Shown: one piece after another, positions 38,456-51,491 of the stretch
How positions within the stretch are numbered: the stretch's first letter is position 1
Layout of the letters: each line of letters begins with the position of its first letter
Assembly (NCBI GenBank): GCA_026724425.1
Contig: JAIUCV010000011.1
Coordinates: forward strand, 3,679,501-3,743,500
Reading direction: 5' to 3'
Source of the DNA: Erythrophleum ivorense
Lineage: Eukaryota > Streptophyta > Magnoliopsida > Fabales > Fabaceae
Length of the DNA: 64,000 nucleotides
Made by a program: the position numbers and the translations under genes
The notes under the pieces: model-generated
What the model was told of the DNA's origin: nothing
Seen by the model: the letters and a program-made list of their open reading frames with translations, nothing else
The model's database searches: none

Positions 38456-39984
38456 CATATTAAGTTATAATATATTACATAGTGAAAAGAAAAAGATTTT
38501 AGTAGGCATGAAAACAAGAAAAGTTATCATTATCTTGCGTGGGAATATGAAATCTATCTATCTTGCCTTTTTTTTTTTCATTTCTCTCTCTAAATTTCAA
38601 ACTTTGTTGTATCATATTATATTCTTTTCCTTTTCACATCAATTGCCTTATCAATTTTTTTCTTTTTTCCCTCTATATAAATTTCAACTATTTTTGTTTG
38701 TTTGAAAAAGTTTATTTCTTTTGATTTTGTTTGTCGTCCATTATTCAACTCTCTAATTGATATATTTTTATTGTTACAACTTTTTATCTTCTTTTTTATT
38801 TCTTAGATTCATTTTGGTCTTATTTTAAAATTGTTACTAGTTTTGTTCTGATTTCTTATTTGGATTTTTTTTATCTATTTTGTATTTGTTATATCTTGAG
38901 TTATCATTAGGAATTGCTATCTTTCTTCTTCTTTTTTTTTTTTTACTCCATTTGTTTTTTCTTGTTTTGTAGGTTATTATTTGAATTTGTTTTCTTGGAA
39001 TAGGTAAATGGTAAGAATCTTTAGATTAAATTTTGAAAATTTTCGTATTTGTATTTGGTTTTTTCTACTTTTTAATTTTTATTTAATTTTTGTTTTCTGC
39101 TTAGAATTTGTTTTAGTTTATCAAGGAATCTAAAATTGATAAAATTTGAAGGAGAAGACCATATATAACTCTAAAAATTAAAAAAAAAAAAAGTAAAATT
39201 TAGAAAAGATAGAAAGATAAATGAAACATGAAGGAGACTTAGAGAATGCAGAAAAAAAAAGAGATAAATTGAAGCAAAAAAATAAAATTTTAAAAAATAA
39301 TAAAAACAAATGAAATATATCTTAAATTATTATTAATTCTAAACAATCCTATTTAAAATACTTAAAAAATTTATATCAAATAAATTATTAATTATTATGA
39401 AAATTTTTAACAAGATAAAATAAAATATATTATTTATTTATTAATAAAATATATTTTTATAAATTAAATTTAAACATATTTTTTAATTTATTAATTTTAA
39501 AAAAATTATTTTTAAAATTTTAGTAGGTAATAAAAAATTCATTTCTGGTAGCGTTCGATCAGTACGTTGTTGGACACGTGTCCAACCATTAAGTTTTCAG
39601 AAATAAATTTTCTTGCTACATTTTTTAGTAATTTTTTAAAAATTTTATTAATATATATTTTCTATTAAAATTATTTATAAATTAATAATTATTAATTACT
39701 TGCTTAATTAAGATAATTATCATTAGTTAGTATTAACATTTTTCAATTTTTTATTACTATTATATTTATGTTAAATAATTTTTTGATAATAAAGTTTATA
39801 TTTATTAATTTAATATGACAGAGAATCACAAAATGCAGGCAAGGAGGAGAGAGAAAAGGAAAGAATTTTGACACATAAACTTGTAAGAATAAATTTGCTA
39901 TAACTAAAATAATAATAGATTATGTGATAGTTTCTTTAAGTCAAAAATCACGATTTTTTAGTTATTTACTATTAATTAATATTA
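35587..39984. other. 4.4-kb AT-rich block between two LINE pieces
   Basis: No gene recognised and no long open frame. It is very AT-rich, with long T/A tracts, a TA run at 38424-38451 and a direct repeat of TATAATATATTACAT near 38395 and 38465. Because it separates two collinear parts of a LINE reading frame, it may be a later insertion (inference). No matched termini were seen. Confidence 0.45.
38424..38451. repeat. (AT)n microsatellite
   Basis: AT dinucleotide run of about 28 bases within the AT-rich block. Confidence 0.85.
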
Positions 39985-40490
39985 ACTGTCAAAAATTGAA
40001 GAGATTTTACAAGACGCTCTGACCTCTGACCCTCAACAAAGCTTCCGTCGAAAGCATTTGTGCAAGACGCGTGATATTTGAAATTATATACGTTCAGGGC
40101 TATGATTTTGAGGCAATGATTCTTCAGTCTACCCATTCCCACAATCCATTCATCCTCACAGAAACGAACCCCTTGTTCATCCCTTACATTCCACGCTACA
40201 TTTGAAATTATGAACGGCCAAACATTAGCATGAGTTTTCCAAATGAGAGTCTCCAGTGTTGACACTGCACTTCTTTAGCCAATCTGAGCCCCTTAAGTAT
40301 TTACCCTTTAGCACACAGATTATCAGGATTAGTAATAAGCCCCCCAGCCTACCTTACAGAGCATTGCAAGGTTCATGGTTTTAAGGCTTCGCAGACTATA
40401 CCCTCCTGTTGAAAGTAAGCCCCTAAGCTCCCCAGATTAGAGGCTTTGGTGATCATAACTGATCATAACCCATATATTTGCACGGGTCAC
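39985..40490 (-). mobile_element. LINE ORF2 remnant: region between RT and zf-RVT
   Basis: Minus-strand reading, with frame changes, shows GGYSLRSLKTMNLAMLCKVGW (about 40400-40340), then NPDNLCAK and KYLRG. After these come a Trp-rich segment (IIS-NVAWNVRDEQGVRFCEDEW), then HCLKIIALNVYNF and RLVKSLQFL. This is the conserved stretch that follows reverse transcriptase in plant LINE ORF2 (typically G-GLG-RS-LK-MN-A-L-K-GW, later W-VG-G--I-FW-D-W). Multiple stops show decay. It would directly precede the part seen at 35586-34571. Confidence 0.8.
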
Positions 40491-43400
40491 CATGCTAATT
40501 TCCAAGAAAAACAAAAGACTATGAGAAAAATGGCTACTCAGTAATCACTCCTAAACCAGTTTAAACCTTCAAAATATAAATTGGAAAATAATGTGTAGAT
40601 ATATTTAAGAATTTATTATTAAACTCAATAGATATTATTTGGGCTAAAACCCAAGTTCTTTTTAAAATAATTTTTAGAATAAAAAATAACTCTCTTAAAA
40701 TTTGATGAGACAAGTAGTTTCGTTCCCTTTGATCTGAATATTTTTCGTAAAAAATTATTACATTCAAGTAGATAAATAAATAGAAAACTAAGCAGATAAT
40801 TGAAAAATAATTAAAAAGATGAACATTAATTGAATTTGAACCTTAGATTAAATTCTTGTTTGTTAATGAACTTGTTATTTATTAATAATAATTGATGATG
40901 TGAGAAATTATTAATGCAATTACATTTTTTTTATGAGTTGTTGATTCCTTAATAGGTTAGATATTTTATTGATTATGTGTTTTTTTTTCTTTTTTCTTTC
41001 TCCGCATCAATTAATTATATGTATATTGTTTTTCTTTTCACTCTTTTTAATTTGTATTTATTCTTATGAGAAAGTTAAAGACAAAAGAATGTGAATTTCC
41101 ATTAAGAAGGTAAGTAACATTACTTTTCAATTCTGATATTTAAACTTTTTATATCTTTAAAATGATTATTAGCATCAAATTTTTGCAATAAAATACAAAT
41201 ATAGAATGGGAGATACAAATCGAAAAGGAAACAAATTCCACCAGCTTCCATTGCTTCTATTTCTTATTAGTTATTTAATAGAATTTGAATTTTTTTATTT
41301 CTTTTTTATTTCATTTATTTTTAAGTAATTATTTATATATTTAGTTTTACTTATAAATAAACTCTTTATATGTAAATCAAAATCTTAAAGATGTTAGAAG
41401 ACAAGAGAAGTTGTCTAACTTTTTATTCATAATTTACATTTTTTCAATTTTTTTATAATAGAAGGCTTAAAATTACTCCGTGCATCACGTCTAAAATTTG
41501 TTAAACATATAATTAAATTAATCGTTAAAATTAAAATTATAAAGAGATTAGTTTCAAAGATGAAAATTTTCAAGTCCCTATTAACTAGTGCATGTTAAGT
41601 TGTGTAGCTAATTCCATTGGCTTTGTACTCTGATGTAGATGGAAGGAAAGGATAAGAAAAGGATAAACGGCTTTAACAGGAAAACAAGAAGGACATTTTT
41701 AACTAGATGATTCAAGTTTATGAGCATTTGAAAATCAAACGCTTGAACGAATCTATCAACGATTACAGGTTCATGTTTCACCGGCAGAATATATCAATGG
41801 AAGCATTTCAAGAGCAACCACATCAATAATAAATGAAAGGGGAAAAAGAAAAAGAACAATCATCTCAAAATCCACAGGTAGATAACTTTTCTTCAAAACA
41901 AGATTTAAATGAGAAAGGGATACATAAAAATCCATACATAAGCCAATCAATAGCAATTCAGCTTTGAAAAGAAGTTTTGGTGCAAGGGCACTATCAAACT
42001 GTCGGCAGGGTAGCTTAGGAGGCTTATGAGTACAAAGGCTTACTGCTAATGTTTTCCATGATTTAAATCCTGATTTAAGACCCCCCAATTATCTAATTAA
42101 TTTAATCAATTATTGTAATTCTTCTCCCATTTTTTTTTCAATCGTGATATAATTAAAAAGCCTCTTTTCTTCAATAATTTATCATGAGTGGGAACATAAT
42201 CTTGGAACAAAATAAACAAGTTTGAGATAATGGGGTTCAATTAAAAAAAATGTGCGAGACTTTTTTGTCTTTAGCATGTGTGATGCTATGTGTTGGCCCA
42301 CTCTTAAAATAGCATCAATGATATGCTTTTGTATTCTCTGCCTTCAGTTTCTGTTCTGATTTTTCTTTCTTTTCTTCGACGTTTTGTATTAAGGCTCTCT
42401 TTTGCTTTACTGGTTTAGATTATGATTGACTCGTAACAATTCTACTTCAACCCCAACTCAATCTCTTCTTTTTGGTTTAAGCTTTCTCACTCTCTATATA
42501 GGCTCTTAATCTGTATGTCAACTACTCTCTGCAAGTTGCAATTAATTGTTGTAAACTTAAAAACGCAACCTATCCAGTAACGTAAGCTTGCCTTCTATCC
42601 TCTTGCTTCTTCCCCATACATATCTTAACAATCAGAACAAGAAGATCTTACAGGCCGAACTCTTATCTTCTTGTCTGCTCTATATGATATATCATCCTCG
42701 TCATTAAGGAAAGAGAAATCAATGCCTAAACTGGAGGAGGGGAAAATAAGATTATGATGATGACTAGATTTCTTGATTATTTGAATCATAATGGTTACCA
42801 ATGAAAATGCAATTGCCTTAATGCTAATCGTTCCTCCTTTGTGTTGTAATGGATTGGTCTGCTTGTGCCAATCTATTGGAAAAAGAGACTCCACACATTT
42901 TATCATTCGTTATCAAGGTATCAATTTTCCTCGTTAGGTTATGGTGTGTGGGTGTGTGTGTGTGTGTAACCTTGCAGAGAGTTTGTGTTTGTGACGTGAA
43001 GACCCCATATGTGCACCAAAACAGAGGCATTCGTTCAATAATGCGACAAACCCTTTTGTCTCATCTGCATGGTAGAGTCTAAAAAGGGGGCTGCCTTATC
43101 AAACAGATCAATATTACTGATTCCAAATACTAATTAATATCCAAATTTGATAGCAATGAAATAGTTTTCCTTCAGATATACCATTATCTTATTTTTGCAA
43201 TGTCCCTTCAAGTAACTTCCCTCCACAATTTGGTGTTTCCTTTGAAGATCACAAATCCGGCATAAGTTGTATTGTTAATTTCGACATCCAAATAATTGGT
43301 TGAGATTTGATCTTGATTGCCCTTTTTTAGTTAAGGGCAGTTAGACACAGTTAATTAGCCGTACAGTTAGCTAGCTAACTCCCAAGGTCGTTGATGTTGC

Positions 43401-44272
43401 AGATAACACAGTGATGAAGTCACAGGCTTAATTAACTCTAACCACTAACCATGACAGTGAAAGTGGCTTCAAGCTGATTTTCCGAATCTTAAGATAGTCA
43501 AACAGACATATATAGAATAGGTTTTGGCGGTTGCAAGTTGCTCAATAATATTTGACAAAAATTATTATATTTTGTTATGTTGCAGTATCTATATTCTTAT
43601 GTGTCCATACTTCTAGATATAACCACCTTCTGTATCACTTGTATCAGTGTAAATTGCTTTAATGGCGTAACAACCTTAATTGTAGAATTGCAAGAGAATT
43701 ACATGGAAGGGTGACAGCTTTGAATTATTATGAAGTTATCCTCTCCCATCACATTTCTCAAAAGAAAACATGGAGATAGAAAAATATTAGTTTCCCACGT
43801 TTTTCTCTTCTATATATACCTTGTCCAACTGGACTATGATCATGTTTATGATTTGGTAAGGTTCACTGAACCTTAACATTTCCCAAGTTATCTCTGCCCT
43901 CTCTGTTAAGTTGTCAGAGGTAACAAAATCAATGTCATAAAAAGGAAACCATCGAGTAAAAAGAATAAAAGTTATAACATCTCTTTACGTAATTCATGGT
44001 ATAGCAGATATCAAGTGTCACAAATGAAAAATTAAAGACAAAGCAAGTAAATCAATTATTGATATCTAACTATTAATAATAATTCAATTTTTGTATTTAT
44101 AATTCACGTCAAGTGCTACCATTGGAATGCAGGGAGAGTTGATGGCTGCTGATTTGACAACAATCAGGAAGAAAAAAAGTACACTCCATGAATTAAACTA
44201 ATTTTACTTATTGTTTATCACAAATATGATAAATCTTTGTCGCATCTATAACTCCCCAATCAACTAAATTCC
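40491..44272. other. Spacer and XTH upstream region
   Basis: About 3.8 kb without a recognised gene. A 105-codon open frame on the minus strand (41771-42088) has no known motif. A TG microsatellite lies at about 42943-42968. The last few hundred bases are presumably the XTH promoter. Confidence 0.45.
42943..42968. repeat. (TG)n microsatellite
   Basis: GT/TG-rich run with one interruption, in intergenic DNA. Confidence 0.85.
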
Positions 44273-44280
44273 TATATATA
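44273..44280 (+). promoter_or_regulatory. Putative TATA box of the XTH gene
   Basis: TATATATA preceded by CC, 88 bases upstream of the XTH start codon, with pyrimidine-rich sequence between, as is usual for plant TATA promoters. Inferred from position and consensus only. Confidence 0.5.
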
Positions 44281-44367
44281 TCAACGGCATGTAGCCTTAC
44301 CCTTTCATGAGCTTCAACTAACACTGATCCTCCGCTTTAGCAGAGTCACTCTGTCTTTTCTGCTTCA

Positions 44368-45936
44368 ATGCCATCATCATCACTTTCCTCTTTCCTCCTC
44401 ATGTCTCGTCTCTTCTATTTTCTTCTGTTTTCTCTCATGATTTCTTCAAGCGGTGCTCAGGGTCCTTCACCTGGCTACTTCCCAAGTTCCCAAATTAGCC
44501 CTCTTAGCTTTGATCAAGGGTTCAGAAACCTCTGGGGTCCTCAGCATCAAAGACTAGACCAGGGCTCATTAACACTCTGGCTTGACTCTAACTCAGGTAT
44601 CACATATTTTGTCGTGTCAGTGTCTGTATAATGTTGTGTCTGTCCTGTATTAGTATTTGTGCTTCTTAGCTCTCACCGGTGCATTTTTTGAACTTAGGAA
44701 GCGGATTCAAGTCACTGCATTCTTATCAATCTGGGTACTTCGGTGCTGCAATTAAGCTTCAATCTGGTTATACTGCAGGAGTCATTACATCCTTCTACGT
44801 GAGGATTATTATTACTCTATAAATTTCTTTAGCTAATGTTGGAAATTAAAGTTCAGTTTTCATGAGAATTTCTTCAAACTCTTCTTCTTTTTGGTGTCAT
44901 TTTGGAATTGTAGCTATCAAACAACCAAGACCACCCGGGAAACCATGATGAAATTGACATTGAGTTCCTTGGTACTACACTGGATAAGCCTTATGTCTTG
45001 CAGACAAATGTATATATCAGAGGAAGTGGAGATGGGAATATCATAGGCAGAGAAATGAGGTTTCACCTTTGGTTCGACCCAACACAAGATTTTCACAACT
45101 ATGCTATTCTATGGAAACCCAGTGAGATCATGTAATATTCTTCATTCAAGATCATGCTAACAATAAATTTACCTGTCAATAACTGTGTCTGCATTATAAA
45201 ACTCTTTTTTTTTGGGGGGGGGGGGGGAGGGAAGGATCACTTTTTATTAATAAAATGATAATGAAGATATGTTACTTTAGCGTTGATGCGAATGACACAC
45301 GCGAATCGCTTTTAATGTTAAGTTGAAAAGATAATTTTATACAATAATTGCATATGATCCCCCTCTTGAAAATATCATATTTACTTTTTACTATATTTAT
45401 TACTAAAGAGAGTTAGAAAAATCATTCATAGCTTTGTTGTGGGATGATGAGTGGGATCAATGAATGTAGCTTTCGTGTGAGCTACCTGATAATGTGAAAC
45501 CTCTGCTTGTGGCGTGTGGTATTTTGTATGTAGCTTTCTAGTTTGTCTTATGATGGTAAAAGCAATATTATGCAGATTCCTAGTCGACGATGTCCCAATA
45601 AGGAAGTATCCTAGGAAGAGCGATGCCACATACCCTACAAGACCAATGTATGTGTATGGATCAATATGGGATGCTTCGTCCTGGGCTACAGAGGATGGAA
45701 AATACAAAGCTGATTATAAATATCAACCCTTCATTGGTAGGTACAAGAATTTCAAACTCAAAGGTTGCACCAGTAATGACCCTGCCTCATGCCAACCACC
45801 CTCTGCCTCACCTCCTGGCTATAGCAGTCTGAGCCCTCAGCAATATGCCACCATGCAATGGGTCCAAAACAACTATTTGGTCTATAACTATTGCCATGAC
45901 CCCAGTAGAGACCATACACTCATTCCTGAGTGCTAG
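44368..45936 (+). CDS. XTH32: Xyloglucan endotransglucosylase/hydrolase, group III-A (XTH31/32-like), 4 exons
   Basis: Apoplastic GH16 enzyme that cuts xyloglucan, then rejoins or hydrolyses it during wall remodelling. Exons are 44368-44596, 44698-44798, 44914-45131 and 45576-45936, giving 302 residues. It has an N-terminal signal peptide (hydrophobic at about 13-27, SRLFYFLLFSLMISS). The N-terminal FRNLWGPQHQR and the active site HDEIDIEFLG (residues 121-130; nucleophile Glu123, acid/base Glu127) are present. Further blocks are GSGDGNIIGREM, FDPTQDFHNYAILW and GSIWDASSWATEDG. The XET C-terminal domain has its cysteines and ends RDHTLIPEC. These blocks match XTH31/32 better than groups I/II, and XTH32 slightly better than XTH31. 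A second in-frame ATG lies at 44401. Group III-A includes the predominantly hydrolytic enzymes. Intron 3 carries a T9G14 run. Confidence 0.95.
45205..45227. repeat. T9G14 homopolymer junction in XTH intron 3
   Basis: Nine T followed by fourteen G, then GGGA-type purine sequence. It is nearly the inverse complement of the C13A10 block at 8528-8550. A G run this long can form a quadruplex and is a common assembly trouble spot. Confidence 0.9.
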
Positions 45937-48900
45937 GGTCAAGAAATTCTTACATATACTCGTCGTGTCAGCTCGCTGTGTCAGTAAAGCTCACTACTTG
46001 AAACACTAGCGGGCCAATTATATGTATGTGAAAGTCAGCTTTTTTATTTACAGTTAAATCTTTGTGTGATCGAACAGTTTATGTCACGGGGGGTGGTTTG
46101 TGAGATGGTCCCACTGGGTAAGTGTAGTTTGCAAGAGCAGTTGAGCGTCCCACACTACTCCCCACAAAGATTGGAATGATTTTGTTGTCTATGTGATTTA
46201 TGTAATTCTGTACGCTGATGCTTTTGGTTTTATTCAAGTTGAAATAAATTGATTACAATGTTTTTCTAATACGTGTCTAGGTTTCTGTGTGAGGGAGTGT
46301 GACCTTGTCCCCTTGAATGCAATATGGTTGAATGACCTTCCAGAAGGACTTTTGTTGCTCACTTTTGGACCCCAAAATAGTTATGGTTCAAATTTGATGC
46401 TTTTGAAATGGTTAGGTTCTGTTCTGCTATTGTCACAATATGACTCATACCAGGGACAATTCATGTGTAACAATGATAAGAGAATGGGCCACACAAATTT
46501 ATTGTATGTCATGTTTTTCAATTTTCTGGATTCATGGACAAATTATAGAGTGAGTTGATGAGTTATGGCCTACCATTTCTTTGTGTAAAAGGATAAACTA
46601 TATACAGATAAATAGCGCGCACACAAAAAAGAGACAGGAGAAAGAGTATGGGTAAGGCAAAGAGAAAGGGAAAAATCATGCACCGAAGACCCATTTGTTA
46701 GAGACAGTAGAGATTTATAAAGTTGCAGAGTTTTCCAGGGGCAATGAAATATCAATTTACTGCAGTTTAAATTTCACAAAATTGCCACTGCATTTCTTGT
46801 TATAAACTGATAAAGCAAAACTTGCAAATCATAATTGCAACTATGTACCCCAATTATGAATATAACTTATAACCAAATAGTGTCATTGAAGTTTAGAACT
46901 TTATTCTTCTTTAAATTGCAAGAAGGGCGGCTGAGATAGTACTCTATATTATAATAATGATTATTCCATTTATTCTTTTAATTAGAATGATTTTTTATAT
47001 AGTATCAAAACTTATATAGTCAAATAACACAAAGTTTAATACAAATATAAAATGATTTATACAAAATTTAGATCTCCTCGTGTTCTAACATTAGTGTGAT
47101 TTATTTTTATAATAAGATGACAAAACATCTGAAAAAAAAAAAAAAACTCACGTTGTGAGTAACTAAACTCTTACGTTGGTGCCCCCAACATGAGGGAATA
47201 TAAAGTGGTTTATACTTTATCCATATTTTAAAGTTTAAAAAATTTTATGTAACAAGATATGATTAAAATTACTTATAAGTCACAAGATATAATCTAATAA
47301 TGATGATGAAAATTGTGGATAATTAGCGCGAAATTTTATGTTTCAATCCCTACTCCATTATATAATAAAAAATAAAACAATTCAGCAATTTTTATTTCAT
47401 AACTTAAACTTTCAAATTAAAATTATCATTAAAAAAAATACATACTGTAGTAAGTCGTTGACAAACTCAAAAGATGCCTTCACTGCCATGTAGTTGTGTA
47501 ATTTGAAATTGTTAGGCAGGCATGCTTTACGGAAAGAGGCTAGGTGAAGGCTATCTAATCATACTTTCGTCTCCTTAAATCACGTCTTACACTCTCGTGT
47601 CGGAAATTTGATTCCATCTTGTGAATGATCTGAAACCATGTCTTGTCATCTTCCTCCCTTGCTAACCATGATGTTAGTCAAAATGAGCTCACAGGGTGAA
47701 TAGGGAATCCAAATGGGCCACTAGGGAGAAGAACTACGAATTTAAGTAGGAAACAACCTAATAATATATGCATGATAAACTTTAAGTGGGGCCTTGCACT
47801 CACATGAATGCGTACATGATTTCGGTGTTTCATTAATTTTCATCGCCAAAATTTGAATATAATCAAATTTAGTTTTACCGTTGTTTTCTTCGTTGATTGA
47901 TCAATTTATTTGGGAGCTGGGGAGGTTTCCTTAACAAAACAAAAGAAAAATGGATGTCAACAAAAGATTATTAAGATTGATGATAAATACCATATCCATG
48001 AAAATAACTCTGCTGATTAAGTTTGGTAGGGCCCCCACCTTTCTTTTTCATCTTATCTACGGTTTCCTGTATATGATGTTAAATTATGAATTCATCCACA
48101 AAAATTAACTCAATTGATAGGTTGGATTGACTGAAATATTTTGAATTTTAACAAAGCTAGTGGATAGTTGTCTGTTGATGAACATTCATTAGTAGCGATG
48201 TGTATATTTTGAAAGTATATTATAACCAACTAAGGTCTTTTCTAATCTAAAAGAAAATCTTATGAAAGGGGAATAGAGACATCGAAATGGGGTAGTGAAA
48301 TCTATTCATATAAATCTTATTTTCATATATTTTTTTCAGTCTTCAATAGATCTTCTTTTAAGCGAAAAAAGATGTGCTGGCTAATAGAATCTATTTGCTT
48401 GTTGAAAAAGAAGTTCATAATCCAAAATATGGGAAGAAAAGAAAGGACAAACAAATTCCTGTGTTAGTGAAAGTAGTTATCACTCGACAGTAAGCCACAT
48501 ATTCTTAACGTTGCTTGCCAAGTTGGAAAACCAAAGTGATATAAACAACTTGGAAAAATTAGGTGCAGTTTTTATAGCAGTTCTAATAAATTCACTCTTC
48601 TCTCATATTCATACAAATGGGATAGCATTACCAAAATATGAATTTCCAAAAGGGATAGCATCGTATCACACCAAAAAACAAAAAAAACAAAATCGGAATA
48701 TTTTAAATTAATAATTGGATTGATGAAATTATATTCCATAAAATGGTGTTATTGAACAGAAGTTTAGCTAATTATAATTTTTTTCGAAATTATGTTTTAA
48801 ATTGGAAAGAGGGCTGCAAAGAATAATTTAATTTGATATATATATATATATGCATCTTTTTAATTTTTTGTGAATGATATATATGTATAATATAACTTCA

Positions 48901-51491
48901 GTATATGTACTTCTGTTCATTGATGTAATATTCAGTGATGTCAAATTGAAGGTCATAAACTCCTGAACCCTTTTTTTGGTGTTTATCATGCGTTCATATA
49001 TTAATTAAAAGCAAGTCAATTGATTGTTCATGATGCTTTGTGTCATATTGAAAGTAATTGATGTAACATTGAAATTCAACAATTATACTTAATTAAGGTC
49101 CTCTCGCAATAAATTTATTATTCCGCATTTAATATATTAGAAACATTGAGCAAAAGTGATCTTGAAAAATCATAAATAATCGAAGATCGCTTAATATAAT
49201 ATATATTATGCAGCTCATAATAAAAAATGAACATGAGCGCAGCATCTCGACTCATCAAATACGTTCTTTTCAAGTTAAGAAATTTGTTGTGAGTGAGATT
49301 CAAATCATGTTATCACGTAATACTAATAGTCTTATATGGTTACATAAATATGTAACTTTATTAATTTGTTCTAGAAAAAATATTTGAATTATCACATAAA
49401 AAAACCCAGAATATCAAAACATAAGAATAAGCAATTAGTAGGGAAAAGGGAAACTTTGGGCCTAGAATTCTCTGGAAAGGGGCTGGCCCATAGAAAATCT
49501 TTTATTAGGGAGTGGAATCTCTTGTTCAGATGAGTGAATGCATTTTGATCCGCCAAAACTAAAAAAAAAAAAAAAAAAAAGGCGAGTGTTGGCCAGTAGA
49601 AACTTAATGTGTTAAAGAATCTGATTGTAAGACTATCTTATACAATAATAGAAATCTAAATTCAAGCATATAGGAAGAGTATAAAATCGTCGAATCTATA
49701 TAAAAAATTATCAATGGTGCCAAAATGGAAGAGTGGAAAACAAAGAGGGGTGGGGGAATAGAGAAGCAGATGCGAAGATCGAATTTCACATTACTCTAAG
49801 GCAACGCGTGACCCTAGAATAGAATAAAAGAAAGTAAATAATAAAAAATAAAACGACAATAATAAAATTGTGATAGAGCAACTACATCGATAAGAATATT
49901 TGACTGACAAAAAATAATATTTTGGTTGAATTTTTTTATTAGATATGTCATTTTCACATATAACTTCATGGTTATGAGTTGGCATTAAAAAAAATCGCAC
50001 GATTCTCTCACGAGGAATTAGGTTTTACAGGAGGTTGAATTTTTTATTAGTAAAATTTTTTATATTTATATAAAATTAAAGTTAGGTGCAGTTTTTTTAT
50101 ATTTTTATTATTAAAATTTTTAATTAAAAGATAATAAATAAATAGTTTAATTAAAAAATTATATAATTATTTGCAAAAATACATTTATTATATTATTATT
50201 AAAAAATCATACATTTGTCAATAATTTTGTTAATAAACTTATAACAAAACTATAAAGAGGTGTATATAAATTTTTTTTGGAGTGAATTATATAAATTTCT
50301 TTTAAATTTTATTAAAATTATATAAATCTTTTATCTATTTTTTTAAATATGTAATTTTAAATTCTTACAAAAGTATTTTAGGTAAAAAAAATATTTATTT
50401 AAGTTAATAAAAGATATTGTAATACAAATTTAAAATTAGATTAAAGTATAATATAATTTTTTATTTAAAAAATTATGTAATTTTAATAAAATTTAAAGAT
50501 CTATAATTTATTTTTTTATTATTATATACACAAATTTTAAAATAATGTAACAACAAAAAAACTATTTTTCTTAAAATATTGTATGACAAAATTAAAAATC
50601 AAAATATCTTTTAATATTTGAAGTCAAATATAATCAGAGGGACATGACTCAAATAATACCGCCCATAATTCTTAAAAAACCCAATATATTTGAGTTCAAT
50701 CGTTACTCCATTCATTACACTATCCTTCAGCCGCCTCAGGAGAAACCAACTTAAGCTGAAATATATAAAATATTATGACCATAAGCACAGTAGAATAATG
50801 CATGGTGTCAGACTGAAATCAAGTATGTCAGCCCTCTTTACAATGCTTCGACTCTCTCTCTCTCTCTCGATTTTTGACGCCCATACGGGACCCGTGACCA
50901 CTGCCACCACGCCCCACTACCTCCCAAATTTCACATTACAGTTTTAAATCGTTCTGACAACCCACAACCCCACTTCCCTCCTTCACCCCACACTCTCCGC
51001 TACTCTCTCTCTCTATTGATTTATAAAAGAGTTGTTTTGTAAATCTTAATATTAAATTTCATCCAAAAATGAACTCTCAAACTGACCCCTGGAATTTCAA
51101 ATTTTCTATATTATTTAATCGTAAAGAATTCGGGCTTTTGTAATTTATTTACATCAAAATTCCTTTACTACTTCCCCTCCTACAACGCTGATTCCATCAA
51201 TAAAATTTCTCCTCACGTTTATATTGCCGCCAAGTTTTCCTCTGACAAACGGCACGGCCCTCCAATCAATGCTCTCCATTCTTCCACGTCAGCACAGGAG
51301 CAAATCCGAATTAAAATCTATTCTCTGGTGTTTTGGGCCCCACCACGACCTCTAAAATTCCATGTGTGAACTGCGAGCAATCCAAAGAAATTCCAGCTGT
51401 CTTCCATTATTATTATTATTGTTATTTGCCCATGCAAGAGAGAGAGAGCATATACACGTTGGGAAGACCCACTCCCTAGCTGGCAGATGTA
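45937..51491. other. Spacer after XTH
   Basis: About 5.5 kb. The first 300 bases are the XTH 3' UTR, with a candidate AATAAA signal at 46243-46248. The rest is AT-rich, with small open frames of unknown character and an A run at 49561-49580. A CT tract (50848-50868) lies toward the right end. No gene recognised. Confidence 0.5.
46243..46248 (+). terminator. Candidate polyadenylation signal of the XTH gene
   Basis: AATAAA in a T/A-rich context about 310 bases after the stop codon. It is the first canonical signal seen downstream; use is inferred. Confidence 0.4.

Noticed and set aside
41771..42088. 105-codon minus-strand open frame
   Set aside because: Longest unexplained open frame, but no known domain and no supporting exons. 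A single frame of this length can occur by chance in a window of this size.
46289..46558. 89-codon open frame just after the XTH 3' UTR
   Set aside because: Leu-rich translation without a recognisable motif, and directly past a candidate polyadenylation signal.
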